Source: Bacteroidota bacterium
Lineage (GTDB): Bacteria; Bacteroidota; Bacteroidia; Chitinophagales; LD1
Assembly: GCA_947479455.1 (NCBI GenBank)
Contig: CANJZE010000002.1
Coordinates: 1-64,000 of the forward strand
Reading direction: 5' to 3'
Length of the DNA: 64,000 nt
Shown: positions 32,814 through 41,472 of the stretch, in pieces
Numbering within the stretch: position 1 is the first letter of the stretch
Layout: each line of letters starts with the position of its first letter
Position numbers and translations under genes: made by a program
The notes under the pieces: generated by a model
Told to the model about the DNA's origin: nothing
The model's input: only the letters and a program-made list of their open reading frames with translations
Databases searched by the model: none

Positions 32814-35387
32814 TTAAAGATTGTGCTTTACAAACTTCTTCACCACTCTTTTCTTTCCATCAAATATTTGAAGTAAATAAGTTCCTTCTCTCAATGAAGA
32901 AATATCAAGTGTTTCCTCGCTCTTTGCATTTAACTCTTGCAAACATTTTCTACCGTTCAAATCAAAAACAGTAAGCGAATAATTTTTCATAGCACAACTG
33001 ATGTGAAGGAAATCATTCGCAGGATTCGGGAAAATGGAAACAGAGATTTGCGCTTCAATATTTTTTAAAGAAGAAATTACTGTATCGCCCGGCAACGTAA
33101 CACCCAGCGAATCGAGCGAGTACGAATAAATAGAACGCGCATAAGTTCCGGCAAAAATTGTTCGTTGAATAGTGTTTAATCCCATTTCAAAAACAGGAAC
33201 CACGGGCATATTGTTTCCTAACCGTTGCCAATTAGTTCCGGCATCCAGTGTTACATAAACACCGCCATCTGTCGCAGCAAAAAGAATACTGTCATTACCC
33301 GGCATCACGAGCAAATCATTTACTGCAAGTTGCGGAAGATTTCCTGAAATATCTATCCAAGAATTTCCTTTGTTGAAGGATTTATGCACGTGAGGAATCC
33401 ACTCATTATCTCTATAACCCGAATGCGAAACGAATACCAGATTCGAATCGTTAGGCGAAGCTTTCACACTCGTCACAAAACGGTCGGGTAAAGTGTGCGT
33501 AATATTAGTCCAGGTGTTACAGTTGTCGTTACTACGCCAAACATTTCCATCGCTGGTACCTGCATAAAGTAATGCCGGTACAGGTTTAGAATTATCCAAT
33601 GTGCTTATCACATTAAACGATTGCCCTTGGGTGCTTCCTATCACATTTCCATCGGTAAGGTCGCCACTCATTTTTGTCCAGATATCATTGGGGGCAAAAT
33701 CAATTTTGTAAACACAGTTGGTGCCGCAATACATTTGCTCAGGATTTGCGGGGCTCATGATGTACGGAAAATCCCAATTGATTCTATCATTCACCAGATC
33801 AATGCCCGAAGTAAAATCATTGAAGTTCATGCCACCATCATTGGTAAAAACCATTCCACCCCATTGTGTTTCGCAATAATAAGTGAGTGAATCGGTTGGA
33901 TGAAAAATCATTCGAAATCCATCACCACCATACATGCGCGTCCAGTTATTTGCCATAGCTGCATTGCCTCCGTTAGAACCGTTATCCTGCGCTCCTCCGA
34001 AATAATAATCTGGATAAGTAGCAGCAGAAGTAACTCTGTAAAATTGAGTGTTCGGAATATTCTCAACATCCGAATAAGTTGTTCCGAGGTTGTTTGTCTT
34101 ATACATACCTCCATCGGTGGTCAACAGAAAAGTAGTTGGATTAGTAAAACGCAAATCGTGTTTATCGGCATGTACTTCATATGTCCACCAACTTGGCGAA
34201 AACTGCTGCCAGAGAGTTCCTCCATTTAATGAACCCCAAAGGTCAATTCCTCCTACAAAAACCTGTTCATCGTTCCAGGGGTTTACTCTAATTAAACCGA
34301 AATACCAGCCGAACCAATAGCCGTTGCTCCCATACAAATCGTTACCGAAAGAACTTACATCTAACGCAGTCCAGTTGTTTCCACCATTGGTAGTTTTAAA
34401 AACGCCTTTCAAATTTTTGAAAGTATCTACAACACACGCGTAAAGTTTATTTCCGTTTTGCTCACTTAGTGCTAATGAAATTCTACCATTATTCTCTTGA
34501 TTAAAACTTGCGGGCACAATCACCCATGTGTTTCCGCCATCAATTGTCTTCCACAGTTTACTGTCGTTTCCTGAATTTACATTCTCATGATTATTTCGAA
34601 TGCTGTTCCAGGTGGCTGCATAGAGTGTATCGGGATGAAGTTTGTCCATGACCAGATCCGTACAGCCGGCTTCATCGCTTCCTATTAAAATGCGATTCCA
34701 GTTTAACCCTCCGTCAATGGTTTTATAAATCCCGCGCAAACTATCGCGCACAAAAGGCGAGCCCATACAAGCGGCATACATTTCATTGGTGTTTTGAGGG
34801 TTGATAATAATTTTAGAAATCACTCCCTGCTGTTGCAAAGCAAATGAACTCCACGTTTCCCCTCCATCAGTGCTTCTATAAATTCCATTGCCCGAGTACG
34901 TATACCGTGTCATATTTTTGTCACCTGTGCCAGCATACATCGTATCGGGATGAACAGGATTAAATTCAATCCACGAAAGCGAAAGAAAAGACTGTGCATC
35001 AAAAACCGGATACCAGTTCGCCCCGCCATCAATGGTTTTAAAAATTCCTCCTTCGGCACAACCGCCAAAAATGATATTAGTATCGAGCGGATGAACAGCT
35101 ACACAATTAATTCTACCGCCAATATTTCCCGGGCCTTGTAAAGTCCAGGCGGCATTAACATTTGAAGCGCGGCTGTTGCTGTTTGCATTCTGCTGAACCG
35201 CCAGCATATTATTTTTGAAACTTGTTTCGGCAAAAACATTATCCGGATACATGCGCTGGCGCACAAAATATTCGTACGGTTCTGTTCTGCTTTCTCTTTC
35301 TTCTTTCAAATCTTTTTTGGAAAAAGGAGAAAAAATAAAAACAGCGGCAATAAGAAAGAAGAAGAAAAGAAGGAAGTATTTTTTCAT
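32814..35387 (-). CDS. T9SS-exported BNR/sortilin-like repeat protein
   Basis: An 857-residue protein starting at the ATG at 35387 with a signal peptide (MKKYFLLFFFFLIAAVFIFS). Residues ~60-770 contain many BNR/VPS10-like propeller repeats with the S/T-x-D-G-G-x-x-W motif: FKTIDGGANW, YRSTDGGETW, YKTIDGGLNW, WKTIDGGNTW, FKTTNGGNNW, VTLDAGTNW. The last ~80 residues are a T9SS type A domain (VSIFPNPANDFLHI, then LREGTYLLQIFDG, ending KKFVKHNL). This class is often annotated as glycosyl hydrolase or exo-alpha-sialidase-like, but I see no catalytic residues, so binding or adhesion is as likely. Confidence 0.88.
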   Translation of the reverse strand: MKKYFLLFFFFLIAAVFIFSPFSKKDLKEERESRTEPYEYFVRQRMYPDNVFAETSFKNNMLAVQQNANSNSRASNVNAAWTLQGPGNIGGRINCVAVHPLDTNIIFGGCAEGGIFKTIDGGANWYPVFDAQSFLSLSWIEFNPVHPDTMYAGTGDKNMTRYTYSGNGIYRSTDGGETWSSFALQQQGVISKIIINPQNTNEMYAACMGSPFVRDSLRGIYKTIDGGLNWNRILIGSDEAGCTDLVMDKLHPDTLYAATWNSIRNNHENVNSGNDSKLWKTIDGGNTWVIVPASFNQENNGRISLALSEQNGNKLYACVVDTFKNLKGVFKTTNGGNNWTALDVSSFGNDLYGSNGYWFGWYFGLIRVNPWNDEQVFVGGIDLWGSLNGGTLWQQFSPSWWTYEVHADKHDLRFTNPTTFLLTTDGGMYKTNNLGTTYSDVENIPNTQFYRVTSAATYPDYYFGGAQDNGSNGGNAAMANNWTRMYGGDGFRMIFHPTDSLTYYCETQWGGMVFTNDGGMNFNDFTSGIDLVNDRINWDFPYIMSPANPEQMYCGTNCVYKIDFAPNDIWTKMSGDLTDGNVIGSTQGQSFNVISTLDNSKPVPALLYAGTSDGNVWRSNDNCNTWTNITHTLPDRFVTSVKASPNDSNLVFVSHSGYRDNEWIPHVHKSFNKGNSWIDISGNLPQLAVNDLLVMPGNDSILFAATDGGVYVTLDAGTNWQRLGNNMPVVPVFEMGLNTIQRTIFAGTYARSIYSYSLDSLGVTLPGDTVISSLKNIEAQISVSIFPNPANDFLHISCAMKNYSLTVFDLNGRKCLQELNAKSEETLDISSLREGTYLLQIFDGKKRVVKKFVKHNL

Positions 35388-35434
35388 TCCATGAAAGTAA
35401 AAAGAAGTTTTACAGATGCTATCGCTGAATTGCT

Positions 35435-35450
35435 CCATGCTTTAGCATGG
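35435..35450. repeat. Small palindrome CCATGCtttaGCATGG
   Basis: Perfect 6-bp arms around TTTA, 9 bp beside the terminator below. Similar catgg..ccatg palindromes occur as repeats in Bacteroidota; here there is a single copy. Confidence 0.5.
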
Positions 35451-35458
35451 GGCTAAAC

Positions 35459-35489
35459 AAAAAACCCTGCCACTAAGGACAGGGTTTTT
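35459..35489 (-). terminator. Terminator of the rpsF-rpsR-rplI operon
   Basis: AAAACCCTG / CAGGGTTTTT arms (35461-35469 and 35480-35489) around a short loop, 22 bp past the rplI stop, with A/T runs on both sides so that it can act on either strand. Confidence 0.8.
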
Positions 35490-35511
35490 CAAATCTTCAG
35501 TTGAAAATAAT

Positions 35512-35964
35512 TTAAGCTTCCGCTACCACTTCGAAGGTAACAGTTACTTTGTGGCTTGAACCTAAACCCACTTCGGCAGTATAAGTGCCTACGGCTTTAA
35601 CTTCACCTTCCACAATCGTTACTTTTCTGCGGTCAACTTCCACCTGCAATTGTTCTTTAATAGCTTCAGCTACGTGGTATGAAGAAACACTTCCGAAAAT
35701 TTTTCCGGTGGTTCCAACCTTAGCTGTAATTTTTAAAGGTGCAGATGTGAGGCGTGCTGAAATTTCATTGAACTGGCTAAGCAATTTGGCTTCGCGTTTT
35801 TCGCGACCTTTAGCACGTTGTGCTAATTCATTCGTAGTGCCTGCGTTTTTAATAACAGCAAACCCTTGAGGTATCAAATAGTTCAATCCGTAACCGGCAC
35901 GAACTTTCACCACATCATCCGCGTAGCCTAGTTTTTCTACATTTTTTATAAGTATAAGTTCCAT
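35512..35964 (-). CDS. rplI: 50S ribosomal protein bL9
   Basis: A 150-residue protein with the canonical N-terminal L9 domain (MELILIKNVEKLGYADDVVKVRAGYGLNYLIP, seen here as ILIKNVEKLG and VRAGYGLNYLIPQGFA). A long connecting helix and a C-terminal rRNA-binding domain (VGTTGKIFGSVSSYHVAEAI) follow. It is third in the rpsF-rpsR-rplI operon. The 99-bp gap from rpsR contains a heptamer repeat. Confidence 0.97.
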   Translation of the reverse strand: MELILIKNVEKLGYADDVVKVRAGYGLNYLIPQGFAVIKNAGTTNELAQRAKGREKREAKLLSQFNEISARLTSAPLKITAKVGTTGKIFGSVSSYHVAEAIKEQLQVEVDRRKVTIVEGEVKAVGTYTAEVGLGSSHKVTVTFEVVAEA

Positions 35965-36030
35965 TGTTTAATCTTTTTTGATTTCAATAATTTTTGCTTT
36001 CAACTTTTGACTTTGACTTATTGCATTTCG

Positions 36031-36058
36031 CTTCGGTCTTCGGTCCTCCGTCTCCGCA
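36031..36058. repeat. 4x7-bp degenerate repeat (cttcggt) inside the ribosomal operon
   Basis: Units cttcggt, cttcggt, cctccgt, ctccgca, in the gap between rpsR and rplI. Less regular heptads seem to extend leftward to about 35998. The sequence is related to 14007-14034 and 17244-17271. Confidence 0.75.
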
Positions 36059-36063
36059 CTTTT

Positions 36064-36336
36064 CTATTTCAATAAATCGGCCACGTAAGGCAGAATAGCA
36101 ATATGACGTGCACGCTTAACTGCTTGTGCAATTTTGCGTTGATACTTCAATGAATTGCCGGTCAATCTGCGTGGGTAAAGTTTGCCTTGCTCATTAATAA
36201 AGCGAAGCAAATATTCAGGGTCTTTGTAGTCAATGTACTTGATACCGTGCTTTTTGAAGCGGCAGTATTTTTTCTTGATTAAACCGATTTTTGTAGCGGT
36301 CAAATACTTGATGCTGTCGTTTGGTTTTGCGCTCAT
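36064..36336 (-). CDS. rpsR: 30S ribosomal protein bS18
   Basis: A 90-residue protein with the S18 signature (IDYKDPEYLLRFINEQGKLYPRRLTGN-like: DYKDPEYLLRFI, then PRRLTGNSLKYQRKIAQAVK). It binds as a heterodimer with bS6 in the 30S platform. The start codon overlaps the rpsF stop by 4 bp (ATGA), consistent with the coupled production of the two partners. Confidence 0.97.
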   Translation of the reverse strand: MSAKPNDSIKYLTATKIGLIKKKYCRFKKHGIKYIDYKDPEYLLRFINEQGKLYPRRLTGNSLKYQRKIAQAVKRARHIAILPYVADLLK

Positions 36337-36710
36337 ACTGTTGCCCCTTGTTTTTCTGTGTTAACTTTTTTGTTTCTTCCTACTAAGCCCGCACGCTTGT
36401 CCTCATTGTATTTGAGGGCGTATTTATCGAGGCGAATAGTCAAATAACGAAGCACACTTTCATCGCGTCTAAACGCAACTTCAAGCGTGTCAACCGCTTT
36501 TCCTGTGCCGCGATATTCTACTACGTGGTAGATACCGGTGGTTTTTTTACCAATGGTGTAACGAAGATTTTTAAGTCCCCAATGTTCCTGATGAACGATC
36601 TCAGCTCCCTGGGACTTAAGCAACTCAACATAATTGTTGATCGCTTTCTTGGCGTCATCTTCCGATAACACGGGAGTGAGAATTAATACTGTTTCGTACT
36701 GTGTCAGCAT
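36333..36710 (-). CDS. rpsF: 30S ribosomal protein bS6
   Basis: A 125-residue protein with the bS6 fold: YETVLILTPVLSEDDAKKAI, shown as two parts YETVLILTP and EDDAKKAINNY, then WGLKNLRYTIGKKTTGIYHVV and FRRDESVLRYLTIRLDKYAL in order. First gene of rpsF-rpsR-rplI, with a consensus promoter 66-96 bp upstream and a leader of roughly 60 nt. I could not recognise the known S6:S18-binding leader structure in it. Confidence 0.97.
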   Translation of the reverse strand: MLTQYETVLILTPVLSEDDAKKAINNYVELLKSQGAEIVHQEHWGLKNLRYTIGKKTTGIYHVVEYRGTGKAVDTLEVAFRRDESVLRYLTIRLDKYALKYNEDKRAGLVGRNKKVNTEKQGATV

Positions 36711-36775
36711 GTTTCTCTGCTTTTTGTTTGGGTTATGAAATTAATTTACGCCTTAGTTTTCTTTAAAGCGGGCGG

Positions 36776-36806
36776 CAAAGATATTCGGATAAACAGAAAT
36801 TCCAAA
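36776..36806 (-). promoter_or_regulatory. Consensus Bacteroidota promoter of the rpsF operon
   Basis: On the minus strand TTTG (36803-36806), exactly 19 bp, then TATCTTTG (36776-36783). The -7 element is followed by a leader of about 60 bases before the rpsF ATG. Confidence 0.8.
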
Positions 36807-36828
36807 TGGATATTGGGCATGCGATAAC

Positions 36829-37890
36829 TTACCTCTTTAGATACAGCGGCATATCCAAATTTAAAAAATACATAGGGTGGAAAATTACTTGACCGAGTGT
36901 GTTGAATTCAACTGCAGGCATCGGCAGTTTTACAATATTCAATATCCCCAGAACCATCTTTCCTGCTTTTGAATTGGTTTTAAATCTTGAAAAATCAGCA
37001 TCGAGCGAAATCAAAAATTTGCGGTAACGTTTTATATCGCTGCGGTCGTGGTACACTCCGTTTTTGTCGGTCCATTTATTTTCAAAACCACCATACATGT
37101 TTCCTGCACCATAACCGAAAGCGATATTTAGCCAGGGTGCTTTGATATTGTGATTGAAAGAATAAAGATTGAAACTTAACCAGGTGGTAATGCCGTTGTA
37201 GTCTTTCAAAATTTTTTCGCCAAAACTTTTCCCGTACAGTTCATTTGCGCGATCGCGAAGTTCTCCTTTAGGATAATCCACTGAATGCAACGAATACTTT
37301 ATACTAATACGTTGTTCCTTCCAAATTAAATATTGTGCCGTAGCAAAAGCGGCTCCGCCAAAATCGAAAACAATGTCACTCCAACTCGCTCCGTATTTAT
37401 TGATTAGCCCGTCAGGAATTTCAATTGCCGCAAGAGATAAGAAACCAAAGGCACCGGCAGTAAGTGCAGCCGAAGTGTTTTTCATGCCACTCCACCTTAA
37501 CATGTTGTAAGAAAAAACGGTAGTGAAATACGGAACATAAAAATGCCCGGCTTTATCAATCTGATTCCACTCGCGGGCATCTTCGAACCAATGAAATTTT
37601 CCCATAGACTGTTTGCCGTACCACTCAAAACCCACTACAGTCATAAACCCTGTATATAACCCAACAGCACCAACACAAACCCCAGTCAAGCGCTTTTTAT
37701 TGAGTTGATCAGGAAAATCGAGAAGCGAAGCCCCACCTAACCGCCCCTGAAGTGGGGGACGTGATGAAATAGAAAGGGAGGAACTATTTTGTCTGAAAAC
37801 TGTTGAATCTTGCGCAAAAGAAAATAGAACGCAAATAACGCAGATGGTTAAGATAAGCGCAGATTTGAAATCCGTTTTAATCAGCGTCAT
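36829..37890 (-). CDS. DUF2279 membrane/periplasmic protein
   Basis: A 353-residue protein with a signal peptide (residues ~8-26, SALILTICVICVLFSFA) and the DUF2279 core (EWNQIDKAGHFYVPYFTTVFSYN, seen as WNQIDKAGHFY and VFSYNMLRWSG, then SWSDIVFDFGGAAFATAQYL). The function of DUF2279 is unknown; it is common in Bacteroidota envelopes. Two repeat-derived stretches are present: the signal peptide overlaps a nonamer array (37828-37864), and RPPLQGRLGGASLL just after it is encoded by a palindromic element. The gene lies 15 bp after phosphoglucomutase on the same strand. Confidence 0.75.
   Translation of the reverse strand: MTLIKTDFKSALILTICVICVLFSFAQDSTVFRQNSSSLSISSRPPLQGRLGGASLLDFPDQLNKKRLTGVCVGAVGLYTGFMTVVGFEWYGKQSMGKFHWFEDAREWNQIDKAGHFYVPYFTTVFSYNMLRWSGMKNTSAALTAGAFGFLSLAAIEIPDGLINKYGASWSDIVFDFGGAAFATAQYLIWKEQRISIKYSLHSVDYPKGELRDRANELYGKSFGEKILKDYNGITTWLSFNLYSFNHNIKAPWLNIAFGYGAGNMYGGFENKWTDKNGVYHDRSDIKRYRKFLISLDADFSRFKTNSKAGKMVLGILNIVKLPMPAVEFNTLGQVIFHPMYFLNLDMPLYLKR
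37733..37760. repeat. Palindromic element translated as PPLQGRLGG
   Basis: ccacctaaccg, then CCCC (37744-37747), TGAAGT, GGGG (37754-37757), then gac. Layout as in 14922-14948 and 32771-32800 but with a different left flank. Read on the minus strand in frame within the DUF2279 gene. Confidence 0.6.
37828..37864. repeat. 4x9-bp degenerate repeat (aacgcagat) in the DUF2279 signal peptide
   Basis: Units aacgcaaat, aacgcagat, ggttaagat, aagcgcagat. On the coding strand they give the hydrophobic SALILTICVICVLF. The word is related to the acacagatt units at 2931-2959. Confidence 0.65.
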
Positions 37891-37905
37891 CGATGTTCTA
37901 TTGAA

Positions 37906-39306
37906 TTATCCCAACAAAGTTTGCCTTACTTTTTCCATAACCACTTCAACTCGCTCTTCGGTTGATGCTTCAACATAAACACGAAGCAATGGCTCGGTTC
38001 CACTGGCACGAATCATTACTGTTTCTTCATCTACCAAATAAAATTTATACCCGTCTAAATCTTCCACGTTACTCACCGGTATGCCTCCGAAGTTTTGATA
38101 GAAACTGTTTTTGCAGTTCTCCATAATCTGCAATTTCTGCTCTTCTTTTAAATGAAGGTCGAGGCGATTGTATGCAAAACGACCCACCACTTCATATACT
38201 TCTTCAATCAGTTCCGATAATTTTTTCCCTTCGTTCACCAGGTGTTCAACAATTACTAATCCATCCCAAATGCCATCGCGTTCAGGAATGTGTCCTTTCA
38301 CCGCAATGCCTCCGCTCTCTTCACCTCCTACAAGTACATCTTCGTTCTGCATAATCTCGCAAATGTATTTGAAACCAATCTTGGTTACTTCTAGAGGAAT
38401 GCCATATTGCTCGCAAAGTTTTTTCACCTTATTCGAAACCGAAAAGGCAATCACCACTTTCCCCGTCATCTGTTTATACTTATGCAGAATGTGAATGAGC
38501 AGGAGAATGATGTGGTGTGCATCAACAAACTTTCCATTCCCATTATAAAGACCAATTCGATCGGCATCACCGTCAGTGGCAATAGCCAAATCTACATGCT
38601 TCATTTCACGCAGATAAGCTTCTAACTCTTTCAGATTTTTTGCAATAGGCTCTGGAGCCTGACCATAAAACGAAGGATTGTATTCGCAATGAAGAAAATC
38701 GGCATGAGGCATAATACGCGGAAAAATATTTTGCCCTGCGCCATACATAGCGTCATACGCCACTACCACATCACTTTCGTTCATGGCATCCAAATCAAAA
38801 TGCTCGGCTACGTGTGCAAAGTACATGGTCTCTAAATCAACAAACTCAAGCAAACCTTTTTGCTCCCATTCTTCCAGCGATAAATCTTCGGTAGTAAAAC
38901 TTTCGGGAATTAATTCTTCTACTTCCGTTATATACTTCTGAATCAATGGTCCTCCATGTTTCGATTTCAATTTGTAACCGTTGTAAGAAGGCGGGTTGTG
39001 ACTTGCTGTAAGAATCACTCCCAGTTCGCAACCGAGGTTGAGTGCGGCTAAAGAAATCATCGGAGTAGAAACAAAATGCTTATCGTAAAAAACTTTTATT
39101 CCGCTGCTGCAAAAAACATTGATAGCGGCCTGTGAAAACAAATCGCCACCAAAACGGCAATCGTAACCAATTACAATTTTTGAATCAGGATTTTGTTTTT
39201 GTGCCCAAACAGCGGTGGCTTTAGCCACACGCTTTACATTATCAACTGTAAAATCTTTAGCGATAATTCCACGCCATCCATCTGTTCCAAATTTTATTTT
39301 GCTCAT
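37906..39306 (-). CDS. Phosphoglucomutase/phosphomannomutase
   Basis: A 466-residue alpha-D-phosphohexomutase that interconverts sugar 1- and 6-phosphates for glycan and nucleotide-sugar synthesis. Catalytic TASHNP is at 100-105 (phosphoserine Ser102). The metal loop ATDGDADRIG, the sugar loop GGEESGGI and the phosphate-binding RASGTEPLLRVYVEA near the C-terminus are all intact. Length is normal. It precedes the DUF2279 gene and has a likely -7 element upstream. Confidence 0.95.
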   Translation of the reverse strand: MSKIKFGTDGWRGIIAKDFTVDNVKRVAKATAVWAQKQNPDSKIVIGYDCRFGGDLFSQAAINVFCSSGIKVFYDKHFVSTPMISLAALNLGCELGVILTASHNPPSYNGYKLKSKHGGPLIQKYITEVEELIPESFTTEDLSLEEWEQKGLLEFVDLETMYFAHVAEHFDLDAMNESDVVVAYDAMYGAGQNIFPRIMPHADFLHCEYNPSFYGQAPEPIAKNLKELEAYLREMKHVDLAIATDGDADRIGLYNGNGKFVDAHHIILLLIHILHKYKQMTGKVVIAFSVSNKVKKLCEQYGIPLEVTKIGFKYICEIMQNEDVLVGGEESGGIAVKGHIPERDGIWDGLVIVEHLVNEGKKLSELIEEVYEVVGRFAYNRLDLHLKEEQKLQIMENCKNSFYQNFGGIPVSNVEDLDGYKFYLVDEETVMIRASGTEPLLRVYVEASTEERVEVVMEKVRQTLLG

Positions 39307-39322
39307 AGAAAAAATTGAGTGG

Positions 39323-39330
39323 CAAAAGTA
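39323..39330 (-). promoter_or_regulatory. -7 element for phosphoglucomutase (TACTTTTG)
   Basis: Minus-strand TACTTTTG matches TAnnTTTG 16 bp before the ATG at 39306; no clear -33 element. Confidence 0.4.
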
Positions 39331-39367
39331 GAAAAGTAAGTAAGAGAAGGAAGTGCGGATGGAATGC

Positions 39368-39703
39368 TTAAAGAAGTTCTTTCAGCTGCTCGAGAAAACC
39401 ACGCACCTCTTTTAGTTTTTCGATTACACGTAGGTTGTTTTCTTCTCCCGAAAATTTAGATTTCAAGTGTGCCTTAGCTCCATCTAAAGTAAAACCCTTT
39501 TCGCGTACGAGATGATGAATGATTTTTAACTTCTCAATATCGGCTTTGGTAAACGAACGATCGCCTTTCGCATTTTTTCTTGGTTTAAGGATGTCGAATT
39601 CCTTTTCCCAATAGCGAATTTGCGAAGCGTTGATGTTCAACAACTCCGCCACTTCTCCAATCGGGAAATAAGCTTTTTCAATTTCTTTGTCTTTCCAAGC
39701 CAT
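39368..39703 (-). CDS. MerR-family transcriptional regulator
   Basis: A 111-residue protein with the MerR winged helix-turn-helix: YFPIGEVAELLNINASQIRYWEKEF (in parts FPIGEVAELLNI and QIRYWEKEFDIL), RSFTKADIEKLKIIHHLV, then a short dimerisation helix. No effector-binding domain follows, as in the small MerR proteins common in Bacteroidota. Its ATG overlaps the stop codon of the upstream outer-membrane gene (TGATG), so it is translated from the same mRNA. Its target is unknown. Confidence 0.92.
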   Translation of the reverse strand: MAWKDKEIEKAYFPIGEVAELLNINASQIRYWEKEFDILKPRKNAKGDRSFTKADIEKLKIIHHLVREKGFTLDGAKAHLKSKFSGEENNLRVIEKLKEVRGFLEQLKELL

Positions 39704-41439
39704 CAGAATTCATTTCTACGATATGCCAAATTCATTCGCAACCCAACATTAAACATAAAGGATGAATTTCCCGTTTGTGGATTGTTGATTGATTTTAAAG
39801 TTGATTTGCTCCGGTACAAAACTTCGGCATCAATATAAATGTTGTGCCACGGTTGATAGCTCATAAGCAATTGAAAATAATTGATAGTTCCACTTGCTCC
39901 ATCTCCAATTTTTTTATGACCGAACGGTTGCGCGGTGGAAACATAATCCGAACTCACCAAAATATTTCCTCCAAAATTGGTGATGTCACAAGTTGTGCAT
40001 GGTGTTATACCAGGATTTACAATAGTATCATCACCTACTTTAGCTACAAAATATTTTGCATTGAGTGAAAGTTTAGGAATAGGTTGATAATGTAGGTTCA
40101 AAATAATTTCATAAAAATTTGCTCCAAGAGGATGAGCTAGGGGTTGATTGTAGTGCGAGTAGTTGATATCAGCGCCATGGGTATACATGAATGGTCGCGC
40201 TATGTTTACTTCAATTTGCGCATCAAAACCCGGAGCAATATCTATATATTTTAAACCCCACTGCATAGCCCATTTATTTGCCCACCAACCATTTTTTGCA
40301 ACTGCGTTTTTGAAGTTGAATTCATCCAAAACAAATTGTCCGTAAATGGAAAGATGATTGATGGCATTGAACTTCCAATCAATACCAAGCAGTTCGTTGT
40401 CGGGACTACCAAGTGCATGTTCAACAGCACGATAAAAAATAATCGGGTTCAGATATTGCAACTCGAAGTGGTTACTTCGGTTCATCACTACGGCTTCGAA
40501 CAATCCAATGTTCATCCAATTTGTAACTTGAATGCTGAGGTGATGTACCGCCATATATTTTTTAGGCAGGAGTTTATCGCCTCCACGTTTGTATTGCGAA
40601 TTAAGCTCAGCAAAAATGCTCGTGTAGTTAAACCGCCAAATGTTTACGTTGAATTTTAAAAATAAATAGGGCGCTGCAAAATCAGAGAGCATCATAGAAC
40701 GCTGACCATTGCCAATAAAAAATTTATCGCGACCAAACGAAAGGTTGAGGTACTTCAACACATTCACATTTATATAGCCACGCGCATCAAAATAATCTAT
40801 ACCATCGTTGAACTTAAAAGCTTTTGAAGAGTAATCTTTCCAATAAGCTGTGCCAGGAACAAACTTGTAAACTCCATTTGAATATTTATCAGAAACGTAA
40901 AAAGGTAAACGTGCCGAATTTCCTGTAGCATTGAAATAAAAACTAAACACGCGCATAATATTTCCCCGAACTTCTAAACCAACTGCGCGGGTAAAAATAA
41001 AGCGACCGTTAAGTGATTCATAACCAACGTTAGCGGCAACAATTGGATTGAAACGCAAATCAAAAAGACCTTTTTTCTTAGACCGTACATGCGCAAAACT
41101 TGCCGGCTCACGATACAAAACTTTAAACAGTGGCTTTCGTGTTTTGCTTTGCAAGCTATCGAGCCACTCGGCATTATCATCCACTAACCATTGTAGCTGA
41201 TATTGTTGAACTTTGTTGAAACGAAGATTAGAAAGTAAAAGTGTTTCGGCAATTTTAGCTGCGGTGCCGCGATGAAAAGGTTTATCGGCCGTGTGTTCTA
41301 TGGGAATAATTTTTCCGTATTTAATATCTAACCGTTCCAGGTAACCAATGCCGTCAGAACCAAACGGAATAAAAGTGCCTTGTGAAAAGGAGTACAAAAT
41401 AAGCGTAGAAAGTAGAAGTGTGAGAAGAGGTTTCTGCAT
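39703..41439 (-). CDS. Wzi/RemB-like outer-membrane beta-barrel protein
   Basis: A 578-residue protein with a signal peptide (MQKPLLTLLLSTLILYSFS-Q) and then alternating barrel strands to the C-terminal NLAYRRNEF. The features RDKFFIGNGQRSMMLSDFAAPYLFL (in parts FGRDKFFIGNGQRSM and SDFAAPYLFLK), ELQYLNPIIFYRAVEHALGSPDN and LLGIDWKFNAINHLSIYGQF (in part GIDWKFNAINHLSIYGQF) resemble capsule-assembly Wzi and the gliding-associated RemB family. A role in holding or exporting surface polysaccharide is inferred. It is cotranscribed with the MerR regulator. Confidence 0.75.
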   Translation of the reverse strand: MQKPLLTLLLSTLILYSFSQGTFIPFGSDGIGYLERLDIKYGKIIPIEHTADKPFHRGTAAKIAETLLLSNLRFNKVQQYQLQWLVDDNAEWLDSLQSKTRKPLFKVLYREPASFAHVRSKKKGLFDLRFNPIVAANVGYESLNGRFIFTRAVGLEVRGNIMRVFSFYFNATGNSARLPFYVSDKYSNGVYKFVPGTAYWKDYSSKAFKFNDGIDYFDARGYINVNVLKYLNLSFGRDKFFIGNGQRSMMLSDFAAPYLFLKFNVNIWRFNYTSIFAELNSQYKRGGDKLLPKKYMAVHHLSIQVTNWMNIGLFEAVVMNRSNHFELQYLNPIIFYRAVEHALGSPDNELLGIDWKFNAINHLSIYGQFVLDEFNFKNAVAKNGWWANKWAMQWGLKYIDIAPGFDAQIEVNIARPFMYTHGADINYSHYNQPLAHPLGANFYEIILNLHYQPIPKLSLNAKYFVAKVGDDTIVNPGITPCTTCDITNFGGNILVSSDYVSTAQPFGHKKIGDGASGTINYFQLLMSYQPWHNIYIDAEVLYRSKSTLKSINNPQTGNSSFMFNVGLRMNLAYRRNEF

Positions 41440-41472
41440 AAACTATTTTATCTCCATGAATTTGATTGCGGT

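Noticed and set aside
32814-35387. Sialidase activity for the BNR-repeat protein
   Set aside because: The Asp-box-like repeats are structural, and the arginine triad and other catalytic residues of sialidases could not be found.
36711-36775. S6:S18 autoregulatory leader of rpsF
   Set aside because: The leader is A-rich and I could not draw the characteristic stem and bulge; a covariance search would be needed.
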